Assembly: GCA_016199905.1 (NCBI GenBank)
Contig: JACQFU010000376.1
Coordinates: 1 to 12,047 of the forward strand
Length of the DNA: 12,047 nucleotides
Direction of reading: 5' to 3'
Source: Candidatus Wallbacteria bacterium
GTDB lineage: Bacteria > Muiribacteriota > UBA6191 > JACPRK01
Shown: positions 6,766 through 12,047 of the stretch, piece by piece
Layout of the letters: every line of letters begins with the position of its first letter
Numbering within the stretch: the stretch's first letter is position 1
The notes under the pieces: model-generated
Seen by the model: only the letters and a program-made list of their open reading frames with translations
Told to the model about the DNA's origin: nothing
Database searches by the model: none
Made by a program: the position numbers and the translations under genes

Positions 6766-6931
6766 GTCTCCTCGTTACCGCATCTGGAGTCGGCCGTCGC
6801 CCCGGAAGAGTTCGAAAAAGTTTCGCGCGAGCCCCCGAGCCGAACCGATTCTCTTGGGCGGCGCCATCGTAGCGCGCCGACTTCCCTCGCGCCCTTGGCG
6901 ACGGGGTGGGACGCGGTAGACTCCGAGAGCG
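6766..6931. promoter_or_regulatory. divergent intergenic region between ECF operon and kinase
   Basis: This 166-bp region carries outward promoters for both operons. Its kinase side holds the TTGGCG-16-TAGACT pair (6895-6922). Its sigma side holds an A/T-rich tract with an inverted repeat, cgaaa-aag-tttcg (6813-6825), about 50-60 bp from the sigma ATG. On the minus strand this reads CGAAACTTTTTCGAAC, and the GAAAC and GAAC parts resemble ECF -35 elements; no convincing ECF -10 is seen at the right spacing. No ORF in the region looks genuine. Confidence 0.5.
6895..6922 (+). promoter_or_regulatory. promoter candidate for the kinase gene, near-leaderless
   Basis: TTGGCG (6895-6900) and TAGACT (6917-6922) are 16 nt apart, and the -10 ends 9 nt before the ATG at 6932. 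A start 6-8 nt after the -10 would leave a leader of only 1-3 nt. No good Shine-Dalgarno sequence is present (only GAGAG at 2 nt spacing). Confidence 0.5.
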
Positions 6932-9313
6932 ATGGCCCAGGGCAGCCCGTTTTCTCCCCAATTCCTCACGCGCTACCGCATCGTCCGCAAGATGGGCGAG
7001 GGCAGCATGGGCGAGGTCTTCGAGGGAGTGCAAATCGGGCTCGACCGCAAGGTCGCAATCAAACTCCTGAAGCCCGACGAGTTCCACGACAGCGAGAACC
7101 GCCGCCGCTTTGTCGACGAGGCGCGCATCCTGGCCCGCGTCGCGCACCCCAACGTCGTGACCCTTTACGACGCGGACGTCGAGGGCAACCGGCCGTACAT
7201 CGCGATGGAGTTCGTCGAGGGTCCCACTCTGGAGAAGATCATCGAGGCGCGGCGCCGCCTGCCCCTGGGTGAAGTCGTCGCGATCGCCGACGGCTTGCTC
7301 TCGGGCCTGGAGAACTTGCACGCCGCGCGGGTCCTGCACCGAGATCTCAAGCCGGAGAACATCCTGATGGAAGGAGGCCGCATTCCCAAGGTCGTCGATT
7401 TCGGCCTGGCGCGCGCCGCGGGCGGTCGCCGGCTCACGGCCGAGGGCTTCAGCGTAGGCACTCCGATGTACATGGCGCCGGAGCAGTTCCTGGGACGCGA
7501 GGCGAGCGTTCGCTCCGACATCTATGCCGTGGGAATGTCCCTTTTCCACATGCTGACGGGTTCCTTCCCGATCCCGATCAGCAAGCGCGCCGATCTCCTT
7601 CAGGAGAAACTGGCGATGACGGGGGAGGCCGTCGCCCGGCAGGCCGGCCCCCTTCCTCCCCCGGTGGTGGCGTTGCTGGCACGATGCCTCTCGCCGGCGC
7701 TCGACGACCGGTACGAGTCGGCTTCCGCACTACGGGCCGCGTTGCGGGCAGCCGTCGCTCAGCCCGCCGCGAAGCCTCGGTCCCAGGAGGCGCCGACGTG
7801 GAGCCGTCGGAGCGGTCTGACGCACCGCGGCAAGACCTGGCTCCTGCTCGTGACGGTGCCTGCGGCGATCCTTGGGGCTGCGGCGGTGGCGCTGCTCCTG
7901 CGCGGCGAGGTCCCGGCGGTGTTGAGGCGCCATAGCCCGGGTTCGTCGAGGCAGCTCGACGCCGGACTGCTCGTCTCGGTGCCCGGCGTGTCGCGCGTGA
8001 CGGCGGGCGCCAACAGGGTCCGCTTGCTTTTGACGCAAGCGGCGAGAGAGAAGCTGACGCTCTCTTGGCAGCGAGAAGGCGACCAGGCCCGCGGCAGTCG
8101 CGCGATCCCGCAAGGTTGCCGCGAGCTGGACCTGGACGGCCTGCAGCCCGGCACGACCTACCGGGCGACCCTCTTGGGCGCCGGCGCAACGGAAGCAATC
8201 GTCTTCCGCACCCTGGAACGCGAGCACGAAACCAGCGCCATCCTGCTCGAGACAAGCGTCTGCCAGTCGGAGGACATAGACGTCGCCACGCGAGGCGAGC
8301 GCGTCGCGGCGATCTGGAAGCGCAAACTCGACAAACAGCGCAGCGTCCTGGTGTTGCGCGAAAGCCCGGACCGAGGCCGTACCTGGGGCGAGACGGTCGA
8401 GCTCTCGTCCGGCCCCCGCGTCGACGAGCCGATCCAGCTCTTCTGGACCGCCGCCGGCCTGCTCGCTAGCTGGTCCAACGAGAGCGAGAACGACCAGCAA
8501 ACCTGCTTTCGATTCCGGCCTGAAAACCACTCCGAGTGGGACGCTCCTTTGAGTCTTCGAACCCGGCCGCCTGGATGCGCGCTCGCGCTTCGAAACGACG
8601 GCGCCTTCGAGATGCTGCTGCGTCTCCATGGCGCGGCTGAGAGTCGGCAGGGGCTGCTCCAACACTGCCTCTGGTCGCCCGGCGGGCCGCTCCCTGGCGC
8701 GATGCCTCCCGCGTTCGACCAACCCATCCTCTACTGGATGCGGCTCTTTTCCGGCCAAGGCCGGCCGGGAGCCGTCCTGCTCAACTACCACGAGGAGGAG
8801 AAGAAACCGGCGCTCTTCTGGTCCATGGCGCCGCCGACGGGCCCGGGGCCCTGGCCGGCCCCGCAGGCCTTGACCGATCCCGGAGAGATCCCGCGCCACC
8901 CTGCCGCGGTGGAGACAGCCGGCCGGATCGTCGTCGCCTACGAGAACCGGCTCGAGCTGGCCGTGCTTGCGAGCAAGGACGGCGGCGCCACCTTCGAGCG
9001 CCGCGCCTCGATCCTCCCGGAGCCGTTCATCGCCAAGCGGCCGTGCCTGGCGGCGCGCGGCGACGAAACCTGGCTGGCCTGCCTCAGCTTCGGCGTGGGA
9101 GGCGTCGTCGGCAGGCGCGGCATCGCGCTGCTGCGCTCTCGCGACGGGCTTCACTGGAGCCCTCCGACTCGATTGCGCCTCTGGCTCTTCGAGCCAAGGG
9201 ATCTGCGGATCGCCTTCTGCGGCGACACCCTGCTCGTGTTCCAGATCGATCACATGAAGGGCGTGATGCTCCTCGACGCCCACCACCCCGAGGATCTGCC
9301 GCCGGCGCCGTGA
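6932..9313 (+). CDS. membrane Ser/Thr protein kinase with sialidase-like beta-propeller sensor
   Basis: A 793-residue Hanks-type kinase. The cytosolic kinase domain (about 15-275) has the glycine loop GEGSMGEV (22-29), K44 in VAIK, helix-C E63, HRDLKPEN (136-143, catalytic D138), DFG (156-158) and the activation segment GTPMYMAPEQ (176-185). All key residues are present, so it should be active. A single transmembrane helix lies at about 302-323. Outside, residues 350-430 look FnIII-like (LDGLQPGTTYRATL). About 430-790 then carries Asp-box motifs of sialidase/BNR propellers: SPDRGRTW (478-485), SKDGGATF (681-688) and a shortened SRDGLHW (736-742). The propeller probably senses a ligand or protein rather than cleaving glycans, since no complete sialidase active site was recognised. 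It is divergent from the ECF/anti-sigma operon, suggesting but not proving shared signalling, and 47 nt upstream of cinA. Confidence 0.92.
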   Translation: MAQGSPFSPQFLTRYRIVRKMGEGSMGEVFEGVQIGLDRKVAIKLLKPDEFHDSENRRRFVDEARILARVAHPNVVTLYDADVEGNRPYIAMEFVEGPTLEKIIEARRRLPLGEVVAIADGLLSGLENLHAARVLHRDLKPENILMEGGRIPKVVDFGLARAAGGRRLTAEGFSVGTPMYMAPEQFLGREASVRSDIYAVGMSLFHMLTGSFPIPISKRADLLQEKLAMTGEAVARQAGPLPPPVVALLARCLSPALDDRYESASALRAALRAAVAQPAAKPRSQEAPTWSRRSGLTHRGKTWLLLVTVPAAILGAAAVALLLRGEVPAVLRRHSPGSSRQLDAGLLVSVPGVSRVTAGANRVRLLLTQAAREKLTLSWQREGDQARGSRAIPQGCRELDLDGLQPGTTYRATLLGAGATEAIVFRTLEREHETSAILLETSVCQSEDIDVATRGERVAAIWKRKLDKQRSVLVLRESPDRGRTWGETVELSSGPRVDEPIQLFWTAAGLLASWSNESENDQQTCFRFRPENHSEWDAPLSLRTRPPGCALALRNDGAFEMLLRLHGAAESRQGLLQHCLWSPGGPLPGAMPPAFDQPILYWMRLFSGQGRPGAVLLNYHEEEKKPALFWSMAPPTGPGPWPAPQALTDPGEIPRHPAAVETAGRIVVAYENRLELAVLASKDGGATFERRASILPEPFIAKRPCLAARGDETWLACLSFGVGGVVGRRGIALLRSRDGLHWSPPTRLRLWLFEPRDLRIAFCGDTLLVFQIDHMKGVMLLDAHHPEDLPPAP

Positions 9314-9322
9314 AGCGGGCGC

Positions 9323-9351
9323 TTGCGCCGACCGCGCGGCAACGGTAGGCT
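9323..9351 (+). promoter_or_regulatory. promoter candidate for cinA, near-leaderless
   Basis: TTGCGC (9323-9328) and TAGGCT (9346-9351) are 17 nt apart in the 47-nt gap after the kinase stop. The -10 ends 9 nt before the cinA ATG at 9361, the same spacing as at the kinase gene, and no Shine-Dalgarno sequence is visible. It suggests cinA has its own promoter in addition to any read-through from the kinase gene. Confidence 0.45.
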
Positions 9352-9360
9352 CTGCATCCC

Positions 9361-10614
9361 ATGCCCACTGTTCTCGAAGCCGAACTGGTCGCCACGGGCG
9401 ACGAGCTGATGAGCGGCGCCATTTCCGATACCAACGGCGCCTTCGCCGCCGGCGCCCTGCGCGAAGCCGGTGTCCTGGTGCGCCGGATGTCCGTGGTCGG
9501 CGACGCACTCGACGACATGGCCGCCGCCCTGCGCGAAGCCGGAGCTCGCGCCCGCGTCGTCGTCGTCTGCGGCGGCCTCGGCCCCACAGAGGACGACCGC
9601 ACGGCCCAGGCTGCAGCGGCCGTCGCCGGCGTCCCGCTGGTCCGCAGCGACTTTGCCCTGGCCCACATCCGCGAGATGTTCCGCCGCCTCGGCAGTCCCA
9701 TGACCGTCAACAACGAAAAGCAGGCCGACCTGCCGCAGGACGCCGAGATCCTCGACAACCCCGTCGGCACCGCCGTGGGGTTCGCCCTGGCCATCGGAGA
9801 CTCCAGGATGTACTTCCTCCCCGGCGTGCCGCACGAGTACCGCAAGATGCTGCGAGAGCAGGTGCTTCCGCGACTGGCAACGCTGGCGGGCGGCGACGTC
9901 CGCCACATGGTGCGAGTGCTGCGCCTGTTCGGAATCGGCGAGAGCAAGCTCGAGACCGAGCTGGCGGGCGCGGAGATCCCGCCAACCGTCGCAGTCGGCT
10001 ACAGGGCCACCTGGCCCGAGCTGCACTTGCGGCTCTACGCCAGCGGCCCCGGAGACCTGGCCGGGGCTCTCGACGCCGCCGAGCGCGCCATCCGCGAGCG
10101 CGTCGACCGCCGCATCTACGCCACCGGAGACGTCACGCTCGCCCAGACCATCGGAGAGCTGCTCCGCAAGCGCGGCTGGCGTCTCGCCGTCGCCGAGTCT
10201 TGCACGGGCGGTCTGCTTGGCGCCACCTGCACCGACGCCCCGGGCGCCTCCGACTGGTTCGAATGCGGTTACGTCACTTACTCCAACGACTCCAAGACCA
10301 GGTTCCTGGAGGTATCGCCCCAGATGCTGGCCGCCCACGGTGCGGTGAGTCGAGAAGTGGCCAGTGCGATGGCTGCCCAGGCGCGGGCGCTGGCCGGGGT
10401 GCCGGTCGCGCTTTCCGTCACGGGTATAGCCGGTCCAGCCGGCGGCACGCCAGAGAAGCCCGTGGGCACCGTCTGGATAGGCCTCGCCACGGAGTCGAAG
10501 GTAACGTCGAAGAAGTACCAGTTCCCCTACGACCGAGAGCGCGTGCGCCAGCGCAGCGTCTGGACCGCACTCGAACGCTTGCGGCGCCTGCTCCTCGAGT
10601 TGCCGGAGGAATAG
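9361..10614 (+). CDS. cinA: CinA family protein: NMN deamidase with N-terminal COG1058 domain
   Basis: A 417-residue full-length CinA. The N-terminal MoaB/MogA-like (COG1058) domain at about 5-170 has TGDEL (12-16), GGLGPTEDD (71-79) and FLPGVPHE (152-159). The family's domain of this kind is an ADP-ribose pyrophosphatase. The C-terminal PncC domain (about 258-413) has AESCTGG (278-284, with catalytic-type S280), YSNDSK (307-312) and VTGIAGPAGG (353-362), and deamidates nicotinamide mononucleotide to nicotinic acid mononucleotide. Together they recycle pyridine nucleotides. The length matches the usual two-domain form (about 400-430 aa), and the motifs are intact. The ATG at 9361 has no Shine-Dalgarno sequence but follows a promoter-like pair. 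It is convergent with the molybdenum hydroxylase gene and has no evident functional link to its neighbours; it reads as a housekeeping gene. Confidence 0.96.
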   Translation: MPTVLEAELVATGDELMSGAISDTNGAFAAGALREAGVLVRRMSVVGDALDDMAAALREAGARARVVVVCGGLGPTEDDRTAQAAAAVAGVPLVRSDFALAHIREMFRRLGSPMTVNNEKQADLPQDAEILDNPVGTAVGFALAIGDSRMYFLPGVPHEYRKMLREQVLPRLATLAGGDVRHMVRVLRLFGIGESKLETELAGAEIPPTVAVGYRATWPELHLRLYASGPGDLAGALDAAERAIRERVDRRIYATGDVTLAQTIGELLRKRGWRLAVAESCTGGLLGATCTDAPGASDWFECGYVTYSNDSKTRFLEVSPQMLAAHGAVSREVASAMAAQARALAGVPVALSVTGIAGPAGGTPEKPVGTVWIGLATESKVTSKKYQFPYDRERVRQRSVWTALERLRRLLLELPEE

Positions 10615-10661
10615 GCCCAACGGCTCGGCAAGCCGCAGCGGGAGCTCCGGCCTGCGATTCC
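10615..10661. terminator. short convergent gap with weak hairpins
   Basis: Between the cinA stop and the hydroxylase stop lie a 5-bp stem, cggct-cggca-agccg (10621-10635), and the 8-bp palindrome ggagctcc (10641-10648). The position suits a bidirectional terminator for the convergent genes, but neither has a T-run on either strand. Confidence 0.3.
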
Positions 10662-12047
10662 CTACTCCAGCCTTCTCCCCCGCGCCTTGAGCTTCAGCGC
10701 CTTCAACACCTTCTCGGAGGTGAACGGCGCCTCGCGCATGCGAATCCCGATCGCGTCGTAGATGGCGTTGGCGATGCACGGCATCGGGCCGTTGATCGAA
10801 ATCTCGCTCACGCTCTTGGCGCCGTAGGGGCCAGTCGGTTCCCAGGTGGGCACCAGTATGGTCTTGATCGGTGGCGCGTCCTGGGTCGTGAAGATCTTGT
10901 AGTACTGCCAAGTCGGGTTGCGCGGCCGGCCCTTGGAATCGAAGCAAATCTCCTCGACCAGGGCGTAGCTGATCCCATTCAGCACGGCGCCTTCGGTCTG
11001 ACCCTCCGCCAGCCTGGGGTTGATCGCCGTGCCGCAGTCGACGGCGGCGACGTACTTGAGCACCGTCACCTTGCCTGTCTCCTCGTCGACCTCGACCTCG
11101 GAGAAGTGCGCGGCAAAGGGAGGCGGCGAGGTCTGCGTGATGTGGCTGGAACAGCCCATGATCTGGAACTGGTCGTGAATGTAGAGCGACTGCAACGCGA
11201 TCTCTTTGAGCGAGAGCCGCCGTCCGTTCGGCATCACGACCATCCCATCCTGCAGGAGCGCCCCGCTCGGATCGACCTCCAGCATCTTGCCCGCCACGTG
11301 GAGGATCTGATCGCGCGCCTGCTCGGCCGCCTTCTTGACGGCCATGCCCGACAGGAAGGTCGTCGAAGACGCGTAGGCACCCACGTCGAAGGGCGTCATG
11401 TCGGTGTCGGAGGAGTAGGCGATGATGTCGCTCTCGCGCACGCCCAGCACCTCGGCGGCGATCTGCGCGAGCACCGTGTCGCTGCCCGTGCCGAGGTCGG
11501 TCGCACCCATCAGCAGGTTGAACGAGCCGTCCTCGTTCATCTTGATCGTGGCCGCGCCCATGTCGATGCCCGGGATCGACGAGCCTTGCATCAGGCAAGC
11601 GACACCGACTCCTCGCTTGATGGGCCCCTTGCCCTTGGGCTTGCCATGCTTCTCGTACCAGCCAATCTCCTTGGCGCCCAGGTCGATGCACTGGTCGAGG
11701 CCGCAGCTCTCGATGGTCTGCGCGACGCCCTCGCGCCCCTCGCCCAGGGCCTTGAACACGGGCGACGACTCGCCGATCCGGATGTGGTTCTTCTTGCGAA
11801 ACTCCAGCGGGTCCAGTTGGAGGCGCTCGGCCATCTCGTCGATCAGACACTCCATCGCGTAGGCGCCCTGCGTGGCGCCGTAGCCGCGGTAGGCGCCGCC
11901 GACTGGCATGTTGGTGTAGACCGCCCGCATGGTGAACTTGACGTTCTTGGCGCGGTAGAGCGGCAGGACCTTGCTGCCCGTGTTGCATCCGACGGTCAGC
12001 GCGTGGGTGCCGTAGGCGCCCGTGTTGCTAATGACGTCGAGATCGAA
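10662..12047 (-). CDS. xanthine dehydrogenase-family molybdenum hydroxylase, Mo-binding subunit, 5' end cut
   Basis: The last 461 residues of a molybdopterin-binding large subunit (family length about 750-800); the N-terminal part lies beyond the right edge. Numbered from the first visible residue: CNTGSKVLPLYR (21-32); GGAYRGYGATQG (50-61), the conserved loop with the active-site Arg; DLGTGSDT (184-191) for cofactor contact; GAYASSTTFLSG (223-234); and GPYGAKSVSE (406-415), whose final Glu matches the catalytic base of xanthine dehydrogenase. The enzyme hydroxylates purines or other N-heterocycles using Mo-pterin and, with small FAD and 2Fe-2S partners, passes electrons on; those partners would be upstream, outside the window. 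The loop sequences look closer to the XdhD/selenium-dependent group than to aerobic XdhB, but that is from memory. The stop is TAG at 10664-10662, facing cinA. It may be linked to the YgeY and PLP genes at the other end of the window. Confidence 0.9.
   Translation of the reverse strand, partial: FDLDVISNTGAYGTHALTVGCNTGSKVLPLYRAKNVKFTMRAVYTNMPVGGAYRGYGATQGAYAMECLIDEMAERLQLDPLEFRKKNHIRIGESSPVFKALGEGREGVAQTIESCGLDQCIDLGAKEIGWYEKHGKPKGKGPIKRGVGVACLMQGSSIPGIDMGAATIKMNEDGSFNLLMGATDLGTGSDTVLAQIAAEVLGVRESDIIAYSSDTDMTPFDVGAYASSTTFLSGMAVKKAAEQARDQILHVAGKMLEVDPSGALLQDGMVVMPNGRRLSLKEIALQSLYIHDQFQIMGCSSHITQTSPPPFAAHFSEVEVDEETGKVTVLKYVAAVDCGTAINPRLAEGQTEGAVLNGISYALVEEICFDSKGRPRNPTWQYYKIFTTQDAPPIKTILVPTWEPTGPYGAKSVSEISINGPMPCIANAIYDAIGIRMREAPFTSEKVLKALKLKARGRRLE

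Noticed and set aside
5561..7549. A 662-codon minus-strand ORF across the kinase start, the intergenic region and the ECF operon
   Set aside because: It overlaps the sigma and anti-sigma genes in another frame and is antisense to the kinase domain; no motif seen.
9318..9329. ggcgc-tt-gcgcc inverted repeat after the kinase stop
   Set aside because: Only a 2-nt loop with a very short stem, no T-run, and it overlaps the cinA -35 candidate; likely chance in GC-rich DNA.
7730..9508. A 592-codon minus-strand ORF opposite the kinase sensor region
   Set aside because: Antisense shadow with Arg/Ala-rich composition; the plus-strand frame carries clear Asp-box and FnIII-like motifs.
9250..11988. A 912-codon minus-strand ORF spanning cinA and the hydroxylase
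   Set aside because: It runs antisense to all of cinA and out of frame with the hydroxylase; both genes have complete family motifs in their own frames.
1..12047. CRISPR arrays, tRNA/rRNA genes, transposases or attachment sites
   Set aside because: No spaced direct repeats, no tRNA-like cloverleaf, no transposase or integrase motifs, and no terminal inverted repeats around the central block were seen.

Overview
The window is a GC-rich bacterial chromosomal segment with eight complete genes and two genes cut by the window edges. The organism is probably Gram-negative: there is a secreted secretin-N-like protein, a membrane zinc-finger anti-sigma factor and a transmembrane Hanks-type Ser/Thr kinase. 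The mix of kinase, ECF/anti-sigma module and GTG starts suits Myxococcota, Acidobacteriota, Planctomycetota or a related uncultured lineage, but the sequence alone does not settle this.

Left (1-2439, minus strand): a two-gene operon encodes a fold-type II PLP-dependent enzyme and, 33 nt downstream, a YgeY-type M20 metallohydrolase that runs off the left edge. A good sigma70-like promoter (TTGACT-18-TACACT) and a Shine-Dalgarno sequence precede the PLP gene. Middle-left (2480-4480, minus): a small gluconate-2-dehydrogenase-subunit-3-like protein is followed, with a 4-nt overlap, by an FAD-dependent GMC oxidoreductase.

Centre (4596-6765, minus): an ECF sigma factor, a zinc-finger anti-sigma factor and a signal-peptide-bearing, proline-rich, secretin-N-like protein form a tight operon. 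A 166-bp intergenic region separates it from a divergent plus-strand gene (6932-9313) for a membrane Ser/Thr kinase. The kinase's external part looks like an FnIII-like segment followed by a sialidase-type (Asp-box) beta-propeller. cinA follows on the plus strand (9361-10614). The kinase and cinA both have a TTG-N-TAG(A/G)CT promoter-like pair whose -10 hexamer ends exactly 9 nt before the ATG, so both may have near-leaderless transcripts.

Right (10662-12047, minus): the C-terminal 461 residues of a molybdenum hydroxylase large subunit of the xanthine dehydrogenase family, convergent with cinA.

The most interesting reading is that the molybdenum hydroxylase, the PLP enzyme and YgeY belong together. 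In other bacteria YgeY is linked to selenium-dependent molybdenum hydroxylases and anaerobic purine breakdown, where a fold-type II PLP enzyme (YgeX) acts alongside it. Here all three lie on the same strand but are separated by about 8 kb of unrelated signalling and redox genes. The second point of interest is the divergent ECF/anti-sigma/secretin-N-like operon and propeller-kinase pair, a possible envelope-sensing system.
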